Notes under the pieces: model-generated
What the model was told of the DNA's origin: nothing
The model's input: the letters and a program-made list of their open reading frames with translations, nothing else
The model's database searches: none
Program-made: the position numbers and the translations under genes
NCBI RefSeq assembly: GCF_020921035.1
Contig: NC_063151.1
Span: forward strand, 34,726,934 to 34,790,933
DNA length: 64,000 nucleotides
Source of the DNA: Rhodamnia argentea
Lineage: Eukaryota; Streptophyta; Magnoliopsida; Myrtales; Myrtaceae
Reading direction: 5' to 3'
Shown: positions 12,247-23,120 of the stretch, piece by piece
Numbering within the stretch: position 1 is the first letter of the stretch
How the letters are laid out: every line of letters starts with the position of its first letter

Positions 12247-12622
12247 CATCTTCTTCCCCTAGCCGATTGTCGACCACCGATGAGGGTGAGCCTCGTCCAA
12301 ATGGCGAGGTCGAGCCTCACTCTCATCGGTGGCCTATGGGGGCAACCTTCACTCGAGGCCGATGACCGGTTGAAGGAAGAAGATAGGAAAAAAAAGGAAA
12401 AGGAAAAAAGAAAAAGAAAAATAATTTAAAATTATTAAAATATTATTTAAAATTACCATGTGAGTGACGACAGCACCACGTCATCCTCAGCTGGCCAAAG
12501 TTAACCAGATGGATTGAACTCGCACAATGTAAAAGTTTAAGACTTAATAAGCCAAAAAGAATGGTTTATGAATGAATTGACAAAAATACATTAAGTTTAT
12601 GACTTTTTTGGTAATTTTTCCC
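11996..12622. mobile_element. Foldback element with CT tract
   Basis: The termini match each other: 'gggagaattaccaacaaaag' on the left and, as reverse complement, 'gggaaaaattaccaaaaaag' on the right. The arms hold the family units 'attcagtcataaata' and 'attcagtccatttggcc'. A CT run of about 19 repeats lies at 12205-12243, and a GC-rich core with 'gatgagggtgagcctcgtcc' follows. The flanks ttttgaaa/ttttaata are at best a decayed target duplication. Confidence 0.8.
12205..12243. repeat. CT microsatellite inside foldback
   Basis: About 19 CT repeats in the left arm of the element at 11996-12622. Confidence 0.95.
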
Positions 12623-12629
12623 TTTTAAT

Positions 12630-13100
12630 ATACTAAGATTGATTTAGTCATGGATGTACTTACTTTTAAAAGGACACAACTTACTATGTATTTTTCACAC
12701 CATCATTGTTGATATAATGAATCTAGGACTTCACTAGCATAACAGTTTTTATGGTAACAGTGAGAATGAATAATAGCATGTTGGGCAATAAATTCTTAAA
12801 GAAATGAATCCTATAATAATTTTTATTTATTTATTATATATTTTTGTAGCTCATAATATGCTGTCAATCTCACGGTGAAAAAAAAAATTATCATGTAAGC
12901 ATATTCCATGAATCTATCAATGTTCCTTTTGTTCGAAGCGGCCCTCATAGCTGGTTGGCGATTGGCAACTGCTCCCAAGTGATGCCATCCCATAGCATCC
13001 TAACAAGCGGTATCGACCTCATCATTTTGCATCCGATCACAAATCAAACGGGTCGTCTCATTAAAAAAAAAAACGAGAAAAGCAGCTTTTAGATTTTGGC
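12630..13100. other. Spacer within stretch F, no gene recognised
   Basis: AT-rich sequence without an open frame or clear repeat. Confidence 0.45.
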
Positions 13101-13954
13101 GATCAATGGAGGATCATCTGTAGGGTTTGCAATCTTTCACTTTTCATTGGTGGAAAGAATTCGATTCTTTATCTTCCGCAGGACCCATTTCTCTTCTAGG
13201 AAATTTTCTTCTTCCATGCAAACGAGTGGAGGGAAACCAAGCATCGTGGTTTAATCGCACGATGTTGGGGTCAAAATCATCGTACTGTAGCATAAATGCT
13301 TGAAACTTCTCCCTATGAAGTTTCAGCTGCCAATAATGGTTAGAGAAGAGGTCCCATAGGACGAAAACTTGTCCAAACAAGTCACGGCTTACATAAACAC
13401 ATGCTGTGTAAAACGAGACACGTCACCGAAAGGACATGCAGTTCGACCAAAAAAGGAAAAAAAGGGACATGCATGGAAGCTCATGCAACGTGGTTCCTGG
13501 CTTGATAGATTGGACTAGTACACTTCGAGAAACAATTGACTATTCCAAGATCAATCATGGATGTGTTTGTCTCCCCACTGATTAGTACTGCTTATCAAAG
13601 AATTACCTATCTTAAGTGAACTTAGACAAGCTCTTTGGATGTAAATAGGTCGCGAGACTATATCCTTAAAGCTTGGTTTCGCATTTCGTCTTAGTCATTA
13701 AGATAAACTAGGGATACGTGACAACTTAGTAGCCGAACAAGAGATGTTGATTAATAATAACAAGGTAACTATATAGCCGTCATGTTTGAACAGTTTGAAT
13801 AGGGAAAAGAGAGATTTTTTTATATAATGTTAACAAGGAATAAAACTGTCCTTCTCAGAGGAAAAGCATACGATTGGGGAGTGGAATTAGAGTTTCCATT
13901 TACTGATCTTTACCTCTTGTGTTTTCATTTCACCAACCAATATGACTAGGTGGT

Positions 13955-14160
13955 TGTTAGAATGGTGCAGCAGAAGTGTAATACCTACACCCGAGAGATC
14001 ACCAAAAGAAAGTCCAAGTCCTAGTCAGCCAATATATATAATTGGACACACATTAACTAAAAAATTTAAGCCAATGAATTATGAGACAATTATGATATAT
14101 AATAACTGTTGCTCTATACCTTACCAATTCTCCTAGGTGGGATCATTCTAAAACAATGGA
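13955..14160. mobile_element. LTR-like repeat end (copy 2)
   Basis: The segment with 'gagagatcaccaaaagaaag', 'aagtcctagtcagccaat' and 'ccaatgaattatgagacaat' resembles the end of a plant LTR and matches 8085-8260. No internal element domain is attached. Confidence 0.35.
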
Positions 14161-14164
14161 GGTT

Positions 14165-15200
14165 GATGGAATATTGTCAGCCAAATTGATGGGTAGAATC
14201 ACAAAATATCGATAGAAGCTACTGCTCACATCAAGCCGACAAGGTCGTTATTAGCGATGTTGGATAATAAATGAAGACCCGTATATTCATTAGACAATTA
14301 TCAAGTATTTAAAGGAATTTGACAGCCCTTACTTTGTGTCTTTACTATTGGAACAAATAAAATTGTCGGAAGATCTAATTGTATGGACAAACGGAACTCT
14401 AGTGATTTTATTGTTATCTACAACAGCTAAATTGATTATCTCGAAGATTACTCAATGGTCAACTTGAAGATTCACAACTATAGAAATGGATCGATGCAAG
14501 CCAAAGAAGATAGAGACGAGCTGTGAAAATCTCAATAACATATTGCTTATTCAAATTCGCTTACTGAGAAGCTACACATGTGTTGTAATTGTGCGTGTGA
14601 CTTACGAGCTTTGAGTAGAAGTGATGCAAGCTATAACTATAACGACTCAACGAGCAACTAGTGCAATCCAACCTTATTGGTGGCTGCTAGTTTTATCGCT
14701 GCCTTCCTAAAGGTGAACCACAATAAAGGAAAGTTAATAGATTACTAAGCCAAAGATTTAGCACAGATTCTCCTAAACCCATACCAATCGTAACTATGGG
14801 GTACACGTTGCCGAACTCCATGTAGGGCCTAGCCACTTCTTTGAGCTTGGCAAAAACGAAAAGACATACACAACAATCTCCATCTTAACTTGATTTTGCA
14901 GTCAAGTCATAGTCTTGATTCGCCACTCGATACTCTCCCAACGCCCCCAAAAAGGGCCGCATAGCAGCCACAGACATCATCTACTGAACCAGTCAATTTC
15001 TGGCAAGCCGTCAAAAATTGAGGGAACTAGAAGAACGACTCCGGCATTCCTGCAGCGGCATTGCTGGTCGACTCTTTTTAGCTTAGAAGGTTTAAATTGA
15101 ATTAGTGCATGTATACTAGACGCAAAGTAGTTAGTGTGTTACAACGTATGGCTCTCACTGTCATTGTTTGGTTTTAAAATTCTCTCCAGCATGGTGGACA
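14165..15200. other. Intergenic, no gene recognised
   Basis: Several short open frames only. No domain, tRNA or repeat structure that I can support. Confidence 0.45.
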
Positions 15201-15204
15201 AATA

Positions 15205-16331
15205 GGAGAAGGCTACCATGACCATCCCACCAATTCTGACGGTGGGATGGCCAATTTGTAGCCACAAATTGATGTTGGTGAAACCGGATCACTTGTGATC
15301 CGGTTTCACCCTTTTGACTGCAATTTTTTTTTTTTAATGTTAGCTAAAATTAAAAAATAAAATTATAAGAGGAAAATATCCAATTGATAATATTCAAATA
15401 CTAAGTTGTAACTTTTAAAATAGTAGATATTATTATCCGGCCAACTAAAAAGATTACATGGATATTGTTCATGAAATACGAAGATATTCTTGATAACTCA
15501 AAAAAGTCGGAACGTAATTTTGACTCCATATTGAATCAATGCTTGAAATGTTGGATTCACAACTAATAACGAAATCATTGTGCAATGCAATAGTTTCTCA
15601 TTCCTCTCACTCAATTCAAATTGCTCCAGAAGGACTCTTTGGTGACCTAAAATTAAGACTAGTAACATTGATTACGCACAAAACAAATGAAGTAAAGAAA
15701 AACTCAAAATAAGAATTAGTAAAGAAAAAAAATGCGACCTATTGATCCAAATCTCGTTGATGAAGATGTGCAGGGACCTAAAACATTACAAATTCAATCT
15801 TAGGATCACATGAGTCATCTTCAATCGCATTGTTCATCTCATCTTCATCAACACCATTATTTTCATGAGTGAAGTTGCTTTCAATATGAACTCCATCCAT
15901 TTGCACGAGTTTTGAAAAAAAATTAGCATTTTATGTCTCTAATATAGATACAAACTAAAATTTGACGACAGTGAATACCTCTTACTTCTCTTGCGATCGA
16001 AGAAGCAGAGATTAAAGAACGTTTCTCCAGAGTTATGACTTATTCGATTATAAAATCCTACGATAATTAGAAGTTCAAAGTATACGAGATAATTACGTTT
16101 CGATTTTTTTGAGTTATTAAGAATATCTTCATATTTTGGAAACAATATCCATGTAATCTTTTTATTTGGCCGGATAATAATATCTATTATTTAAAAATTG
16201 CAACTTATTATTTGAATATTATCAATTGGATATTTTCCTCTTATAATTTTTTTTTTAATTTTAGCTAACAATTAAAAAAAATCAATTTGTGGCTACAAAT
16301 TGGTGGTGGGACGGTCATGGGAGCCTTCTCC
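15205..16331. mobile_element. Large foldback element just upstream of the MYB gene
   Basis: Two arms face each other: about 15205-15515 and 16090-16331. Starting from the ends ('ggagaaggct' and its reverse complement) they share 'caatttgtagccacaaattg', 'gaggaaaatatccaattgat', 'tattattatccggccaa' and 'aagattacatggatattgtt'. The left arm has an extra segment of about 50 bp holding a palindrome (15278-15309). The roughly 570-bp centre contains, on the minus strand, an open stretch (about 15775-15910) rich in Asp, Glu and Asn that I do not recognise. No transposase domain and no convincing target-site duplication is visible. The right end is about 400 bp from the MYB start codon and about 265 bp from its probable TATA box. 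Confidence 0.9.
15278..15309. repeat. 32-bp perfect palindrome
   Basis: GTGAAACCGGATCAC, a TT spacer, then the exact reverse complement. It is present only in the left arm of the foldback at 15205-16331. A second hairpin (CCATCCCACC at 15222-15231 and GGTGGGATGG at 15241-15250) lies just before it. Confidence 0.95.
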
Positions 16332-16698
16332 ACACAGGGGATCCGTTGGATTAGTTAATGAAGGGCAAGAACGACCGCTCCGCATGGCGACAAAAGCCCC
16401 CGTATCCAACGGCTAGGATACAACTAGACTGTTCGTTGACTGGAAATGGAGGCGAAGAGGGCTGTCGGCATCGTTGGAGCCCCAAGAAGAAAGAGATTGT
16501 CGTGTGTGGACGCCAGACATGCACGGCACTCGCTCTCACTTCCCTTTCTCCAGGTATTATGGGGGAGATGGGCCTCACTGAACTCTGATCCCCTGCTTAT
16601 ATTATACATGGCTTTTTCGGGTGAACTTCATCCAACACGTGCTCGTTCTCTGGTCCTGAATTGTTTCTGCACCCAAAAAAGAGTGTTGGCGCACACGT

Positions 16699-16729
<31 letters not shown>

Positions 16730-16733
16730 GGCA
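16332..16733 (+). promoter_or_regulatory. Probable proximal promoter and 5' leader of the MYB gene
   Basis: A TATA-like TTATATTATA lies at 16597-16606, about 130 bp before the ATG. CACGTG G-boxes, potential bHLH or bZIP sites, are at 16636-16641 and 16694-16699; by position both are probably within or near the leader. A GA run of about 13 repeats (16699-16724) stops 9 bases before the start codon. The functional role of each element is inferred. Confidence 0.5.
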
Positions 16734-19700
16734 ATGAAGGGAGCAATAGGAGTGAGAAAAGGTGCGTGGACTGAGGAAGAGGACGTGTTGCTGAAGAAGT
16801 GCGTGGAAAGATATGGTGAAGGAAACTGGCACCAAGTCCCTCGCAGAGCAGGTGTCCTACTGATCACCCCACAGACAGACGGAGACACAGAGATTTTATC
16901 GAGCGTGCCTCAATGGGTTTGTGTTTGCAGGGTTGAACAGGTGCAGGAAAAGTTGCAGGTTGAGGTGGTTGAACTATCTGAAGCCCACCATCAAGAGAGG
17001 GGCGTTCCAGGAGGACGAGGTCGACATGATCATCAGGCTTCACAAGCTTCTTGGTAATCGGTGAGTCAAAATCTCTCCCAAGTTCGTGTTACTCGTCTCG
17101 TATCATATGCATCATCATGTCAACCTGTCGACGCTAATAAAACATATCTGTCTCTTCGACCATCTCTCTCGGGTCTTCTAACATCAGTTCCGCCGGCGGA
17201 TCATCACAAAAGATTAGAAGAAAAAAAACTGGGTTTAGAAAGTATCGTAAATAAAAGAGACGTGAAGGACTTGTTGAGGGCATGAATATGAAGCCCGTAT
17301 GCTTAAACATCCATTTAAAATCTGGCATATACATACAACCATACGTACATATGTCCAAGATTTAGATGCGCCCTAAAATTTAAACAGTTCAAAACAGCTC
17401 TCGCAAGGCATTGATGAAAGAGGAAAAGTATACTTTTAATATATATATATAATCAATTTAATGATTTCAATGAACGTTTCATATTTTTATTTCTTCTTCT
17501 TTTGCTTCAAATCAGACATGTTCATTGTATTTCAAGAAATTTAGTGATCAAAATTCTATTCTAAAAGAATATTAATAAATTACAATTATTTTCCAATGTC
17601 TCTCTAAAGTTAAGTATATAATAATTCCCTGTGATATACAATTATTTAGTTCAAGTGTTTTAAAGGGAATTCTTTGGCTAGAGTTGGGGAAAAGTGTCAA
17701 AAAAGTCATAAACTTATTGCATTAGTACCAATTCAGTCCAAACTTTTTTTTTATGTCAATTCAGTCCTAAACCTTTTGTATTGGTGCCAATTAAGTCCTA
17801 AACATTTTATTAGTGTCAATTCAGTTCTAAACCTTTTATAATAGTGCCAATTTAGTCCTAAAAATTTTGCATTTATGCCACTTAAGTCAATTCAACCAAT
17901 TTTAATTGTAAATCACTGGTATATACGTCAATTATCCTACGTGACACGGTTGGCGCTAACGTTGATATTTTTTTAATATTTTTAAAAATAATTTTGAAAA
18001 AAACCAAAAAATGCTTAAATTTTTATTTAAAATATTAAAATAATATTAAAAAATGTCCAAGTTAGCACTAGCCGTGCCATGTAGGACAATCGATATCCAC
18101 GTCGGTGATTTTCGATCAAAATTGACCGGATTAACTCAATTGGTATAAATATAAAAGATTTAGGACTAAATTGGCAACAATACATAAGGTTTATGACTAA
18201 ATTAGCACCAATAAAAGGTTTAAGACTTAATTGGTACCAATGCCAAAGGTTTAGGACTGAATTGGCACCAAAAAAAGATTTAGGCCTGAATTGACATTAA
18301 TACAATAGGTTTAGGAATTTTTTGACACTTCTCCTGCTAGAGTTGTGAACTCTTTATAATTAAAATTTAAATTTAACATGTGCCAGTTAACAAAGATTAG
18401 CATCTAGACACATTGGTAAGTGCAAAAGGGTAAACAAAAAGTTGTATAAACACGAACGGAAAATGACATGAGGCGGTTGGAACAGAATATGATTGTTTGG
18501 ATTAATGCGGACAGCCTTGTGCGACTTTTTTGCATTTTCAATGAATAGTAACCTTCACCCTTTTCATTTGAGATTTTTATTAGGAAAATTACCAAAAAAA
18601 ATTCCTAACCCTATTGCAATTATACTAATTCAATCATAAATCTATTTTTTTGTCAATTCAGTCCTCATCCTTTTGCATTTGTATCAATTCAGTTTATTTG
18701 ACCGGTCTACGTTGACATGGATAATTGTCAATAATATTTTATTACTTTTTTATTTTTTATTCTCTTCTTTTCTTTCCCCCTGTGGCTAGCGGGTTGTTGG
18801 AGCTAGCCGGCCGCCGATGAAGGCTTCACGGCCATCACTCGACTTCGCCTGCAGCTAGCTAGGGCTTCGCGGCACTTACCCGGTGGCCTGCGTGCTCCGG
18901 CGACCCTCGTCGGCCACGGGAGTGTGGAAATAATAAAAAAAATTATTATAAGATAATTAAAAATTATCTACGTCGATCGCCGGGGCGCCACATCGGGGTC
19001 GACTGCCAAATGAATTAAATTAGCATAAATGCAAGAAATTTAGGACTAGATTGGCCAAAAAAATTTAGGAATGAATTGATATAATTACAATAAATTTATG
19101 ACTTTTTTAATAGTTTTTTTTATTTTGATTCATCAATCCTCTCGAATTTATTTCAACGACTCAATAAATTAGGGAGCATTTTAGCCATATGAGTGTGGAA
19201 ATAGGTCTGAATATCCTTAGGTTGGGCCACTTGCTAAAATACAATAACTGAGTTTTTGATTCCTAAAATTTGAAATAAATGCCCTTCAGTAAACTTCAAC
19301 GTCAAGAAAACATAGCGCCCTCAATACTCAACAAGTGTTCAAGGATCAATTCAACGAGCTTGAGTGTGGAAGCAGCTCTCTTTTACATGAAGTCGACTTA
19401 GCTTGTCGTTTGGCTATCATTAGTCACCTGAACATTAATGGTCTTGGAAGCACCTAGTCACTAGTCGCTTAAAACCGGCGAAGTCCAGAAGTTCGTCCAA
19501 AACAACTTTCATTGTATTAGAATTCGCCGCGACACCAAAGACGAGTGGTCGAGGCAATACAGAAGTAATCTTAAACCACATAAATGTCATTTATCTTGGA
19601 TGAAGATGATTCAGCTCCCAAAATGGTAAAGCAAGATTAGCATATTCGTTATTTTAAACTTGTTTAAGAACTTAATTTTCTCTATTTGCAAGGAATGAAC

Positions 19701-22187
19701 TAGCGACCAATACCTAGCTCAAATGAGTTGGCAAAGAAGCTGAATAAGTCTTGGTAGCTAGGGCGACTGGATTCGTCGGTAAAGGGCAGAGAGCCCCATC
19801 TAGATTTGGGAAAAAAGAAAGAATGTGAAAATGAATGTTCAAATATTTATTGGTCCATACCCTTGTCCACCACACAACAAAGGTAGGCCCCCGAAAAATG
19901 CTTCTCGTCGTTATGTCGGGTCGCGTAAATATACCAAAAAAAAACTTAGCTTTTGTAGGGAGATTTTTTTGTGAAAGCTACAATTTGTAGAGTTTTTTCC
20001 CCCTCGAAAAACTTTTATAGAGTTCAGATGACTTTTATGAGCAACTTAGTCTTTCCATATCCATCTAATGTTTACAATGTCATCGAAATTGGATTATAAT
20101 TCCTTCACAAAGTGTGGGCGTGATAAACACGCGAAGCCGACGTGAAATTTAAGTGGACGCCACGTTGATGGTCATGTGCTAAATATAGGGCGGCTGATTG
20201 GCCGTTGTTTTGGCATGAACTAAATAATTTTGGTAATCATTGACGAAAATCATATTTTCCGTCTGAGTAGAGGTTATAAGTAGTTTAGGGTTAACTGTCA
20301 TTTATCAATAAGACAGCGTGGAGAGGAAACTCAAACTGAGAATGAGGTTGATCAATGTTGCCTATTGCTTTACCGAGCATTGCATATGCAGAGTCTCTAG
20401 ATTTGTTGTTCTTGTCAAGGAAGATTCAGTGCATCTGGGTCATTTTAGTTTCAAGGTCTTGTGTGTTGCCATCAGTGAATCTTCCGTCGCTTTTGACAAA
20501 AGTATAGACGTATTCATTCTTGACAATTACCCTCAAATTTTTTTTTTGACCAAAAAAAAAAATTGAGGGTAATTGTCAAGAATGAATACGTGCCATCAAT
20601 TTTGCCAAACCAGTCCAGACTTTTAGCGTCTTTTGAATTTTCATTGTAGAACTTTCTTGTCTTTTATGGGGAAGTTCGGCCAACAGATTCAATTGATGAG
20701 AGAGGCAGAGAGATCGATGTAGAAGCAATGCAACAAACTTATTAAGCATCGTGTCCAAATTATGTAGGGCGGGGAAATTACCAAAAAAATCCTAAGCTTA
20801 TTATAATTATGTCAATTCAATCTTGATTTTGCCAATTGAGTCATAAATCTTTTATATTTGTGATAATTCAGTCCATTCGACCAACTTTGGTCAACCGACG
20901 TTAACGTGTATGCCTGCGCCGACATGGCGAGGCTCATCCTCGCCTAGCAGTCCCCCCCTCACCTTTGGTTAGTCGTTGATCCAACCACCGGCTGGAGGAA
21001 GAATAAGAAGAAGAAAAAAAAAACTTCGAAAAGATATTCAAATATTATTTAAAAAAATTCCATGTCGGCGCCGACCAGCTAAAGTTGGCTTGATGGACTG
21101 AATCGGTATAAATGCAAAAGGTTTAGGACTCAATTGATTAAAAAAAAAATTAGAACTGAATTGGCACATTACGTAGGTTTATGACATTTTGGTAATTTTC
21201 CATATGTAGAGTCCTTTACGATGAGTTGATGAAACGTTACGAACAATTTTAACAAAAAATGACTATTCTTATCTAATAATAAGCCAATGGTGCTCATTAA
21301 CAACTAAATAAGAAAATATTGCAATTTCCAGTGCATTGACTGTTGTCGTAACACGTACAATCAATTTTTTTTTTCAATAGTAAATATTATATCGGAAATT
21401 TACACTTAATAAGTGCCTCGAAACACTAATAATAGAACTCTTAAGAATAGTTTAGTAACTTGCTTTAGTGGTGAGGGATGGTCTAGTAATACTCGTTGAC
21501 ATTTCCAGATGAGAGGTCACGTGTTCAAACATTCTTACAACTGTAGAACAATTTGGTTGTACATGCTTATCTTTTCGATTGGGCAGAATTATCAAATTCC
21601 AATTCATGTGTATGATGATGGAAAATAAGTGTTCCATTTCGCTTTTGATGGTAACTAATGTTGACCTAATGAGCCATTCTTCCCTAATCCTCGTATTCTA
21701 GATACTGACCTGTCCAAGTTCATGCAGATGGTCACTGATTGCGGGGAGACTTCCGGGAAGAACCTCGAACGACGTCAAGAACTACTGGAACACGCACTTG
21801 GCCAAAAAGGTCGTCCATCACAAGCTGGATGAAGACGACCCACTCGGGAAGTTCGCCGCCAAAGCGAACATCATACGGCCTCGACCTTGGACCTTCTCGA
21901 AGAGCTCGGCATGGTTCAATGGAAAAGCCACGTTAGTGGCTCCAAGGACTCCACCAGGTGGAAACCATGGACAACCATCTCCAGTGTTGTCGCGTCAGGA
22001 CAAGGAGAGTGCATGGTGGGAAAACCTGTTCACCGATAGCAGCTCCGACGAAGGACAGCCGGACGCACGCTCGTGGCCTCGGGAACTTTCCATGGAAGAG
22101 GGGCTAAATGGTTGGAACAAGCACTCTTTCGACGCGGACATTTGGGAACTTCTTGGGGTGAACCCTGAAGCCGTGATCAAGCCGTGA
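16734..22187 (+). CDS. MYB113-like: R2R3-MYB transcription factor, anthocyanin activator clade (subgroup 6)
   Basis: Three exons: 16734-16851, 16931-17060 and 21728-22187, all with GT-AG introns, giving 235 residues. The 130-bp middle exon is the usual size for R2R3-MYB genes. R2 begins [15 protein letters not shown] and R3 ends [15 protein letters not shown]3 carries the bHLH-contact pattern as D-M-I-I-R-L-H-K-L with later L and R, where the family usually has D-L, so one position is altered. An IRPRPWTF segment matches the KPRPRTF-like signature of subgroup 6, the clade of PAP1/MYB113 that switches on late anthocyanin genes with bHLH and WD40 partners in the nucleus. SNDV replaces the usual ANDV, and VPRRAG replaces V-P-L/V-R-A-G. 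The C-terminus keeps an acidic [10 protein letters not shown] motif. The second intron is 4.67 kb and holds three foldback transposons and a hairpin. Frame and splice sites are all intact; activity is not shown. Confidence 0.92.
17687..18335. mobile_element. Mirror-symmetric foldback element with 10-bp target duplication
   Basis: The 10-bp direct repeat GCTAGAGTTG flanks the element at 17677-17686 and 18336-18345. Ends are 'ggggaaaagtgtcaaaaaag' and the reverse complement of 'aggagaagtgtcaaaaaatt'. The left arm holds about five tandem units of 28-35 bp of the type 'ccaattcagtcctaaacctt'; the right arm holds about five units in reverse complement ('aggtttaggactgaattgg'). The inner arms have 'cctacgtgacacggttggcg' and its counterpart, with an AT-rich loop. 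Target-duplication length and long terminal inverted repeats fit a non-autonomous Mutator-like element. No protein is encoded. Confidence 0.9.
18584..19120. mobile_element. Foldback element with GC-rich core
   Basis: The left end is 'ggaaaattaccaaaaaaaat' and the right end 'gacttttttaatagttttt', slightly decayed. The arms carry 'tcaattcagtcctcatcctt' and 'atttaggactagattggcc'. The core (18780-18920) is GC-rich with 'gtggctagcgggttgttgg' and 'gcggcacttacccggtggcc'. The flanks atttttatt and tttttattt are compatible with a target duplication but are low complexity. Confidence 0.75.
20508..20591. repeat. Near-perfect snapback hairpin in MYB intron 2
   Basis: The 29 bases from 20508 ('acgtattcattcttgacaat' onward) recur exactly as reverse complement ending at 20591. 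A T-run and A-run extend the pairing, and only a few bases (around 'gacc', 20548-20551) form the loop. The near absence of mismatches implies a recent origin. Confidence 0.95.
20770..21201. mobile_element. Foldback element at the 3' part of MYB intron 2
   Basis: Ends are 'ggggaaattaccaaaaaaat' and the reverse complement of 'ggaaaattaccaaaatgtc'. The flanking 10-mers TTATGTAGGG (20760-20769) and ATATGTAGAG (21202-21211) look like an aged target duplication. The right end of the same insertion survives in block A near 511-570, followed by ATATGTAGGG, so insertion preceded the MYB duplication. The core is reduced to a short GC-rich segment. Confidence 0.8.
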
Positions 22188-23120
22188 ATTTGCTCAATGA
22201 TCTAGCTAGCTATTTGTATTAGGCCAAAGACAAGTCGCGTATGTCTAATAGTGTGCTGAAGCTAGGCCATTTATTAAACTAGTGCTTGATGCATCTGACT
22301 ATAGGAGAAGCAAGTTATTGGAGCAACTCCTCGTTAGAAATAACGTCTGTAAAGGAGTAGGCACATTCATCTATTAATGAGTGAGGCAATATGAATAGAA
22401 ATTCATATCGAGTTGTAGTAAAATCTCCACATAGAAAACCCAAAATATGGGCCCAAAAATATAAGAGAAAATAATGGCCCAAATCAGCCCCCGACAAATA
22501 TATTACAATCCACAAAGTCCATCGTAGAATTGCCCGATGAGTTCATCGATCGGAAGGGCCATGATAATGCAATTCACCAAGCCCGTCATGGAATGTCTAA
22601 CGAGCTCATCGATCACGAGGTTTCCAATAGGCAAAATGTAAGCGGAGTACAAGACACATGGTTATGATCAATTGACTCGAAATAAGAAATGATGATAAAA
22701 GCTTAGTCAAGAAGGGTCCATCGACCAAAGGAGAACTGTAGTTAAAGAATAGGGGGCAGTCACAAATCCCTAGAGTAGAGAGCAATTCAAGAGGCGGTTA
22801 ATCTTGAAAAAGAAGATTAGGATGCATAAAGATATAGGAAATTTTTTCAGTAGTTCTTAGCACATTCAGCCCAGAAAATACACTACGAGCAAAAATCAAG
22901 ATACATCAAAAATCACAAGATCAGATTTCAGATTAGATTTTGATAATCTATCTTGCAGATAATTGAGGAAAGCGGACCATTGCTTGTGATCATGCCAAAA
23001 AGATGTAACTTTTTGATGCAAGATCGGATCTTTATTGTTTTTCATGCATGTACATAGGACATAGTTTGCATAATTCATATAGATTAGTGAGTAAAAGCAA
23101 AAAGATTGCATCATTAATTG
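21149..23120 (+). repeat. Source copy of duplicated block (MYB exon 3 and 3' flank)
   Basis: Partner of 511-2484. After the MYB stop codon it includes 0.9 kb without a gene. A weak internal doubling of about 57 bp at 22500-22625 ('gatgagttcatcgatc' / 'acgagctcatcgatca') occurs in both copies and so is older than the duplication. Confidence 0.85.

Larger units (their letters stand above)
11600..14150. repeat. Paralogous stretch F, collinear with 4450-8260
   Basis: Partner of stretch E (islands listed there). It contains a foldback insertion at 11996-12622 and lies about 2.6-5 kb upstream of the MYB start codon, so it may be distal MYB flank. An open frame on the minus strand at 13144-13380 overlaps the second island. 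Its counterpart in E does not keep the frame, so I do not call it a gene. Confidence 0.55.
17061..21727 (+). other. Transposon-filled second intron of the MYB gene
   Basis: The donor is CG|GTGAGT and the acceptor CATGCAG|ATGG. The intron holds foldbacks at 17687-18335, 18584-19120 and 20770-21201 and a snapback hairpin at 20508-20591. The stretches 17061-17676, 19130-20310 and 21212-21727 show no gene. An open frame at 20318-20566 runs into the hairpin and has no recognisable domain. Confidence 0.85.

Noticed and set aside
16351..16609. Overlapping short frames on both strands upstream of the MYB
   Set aside because: They lie in the proximal promoter and leader, overlap each other and have no domain.
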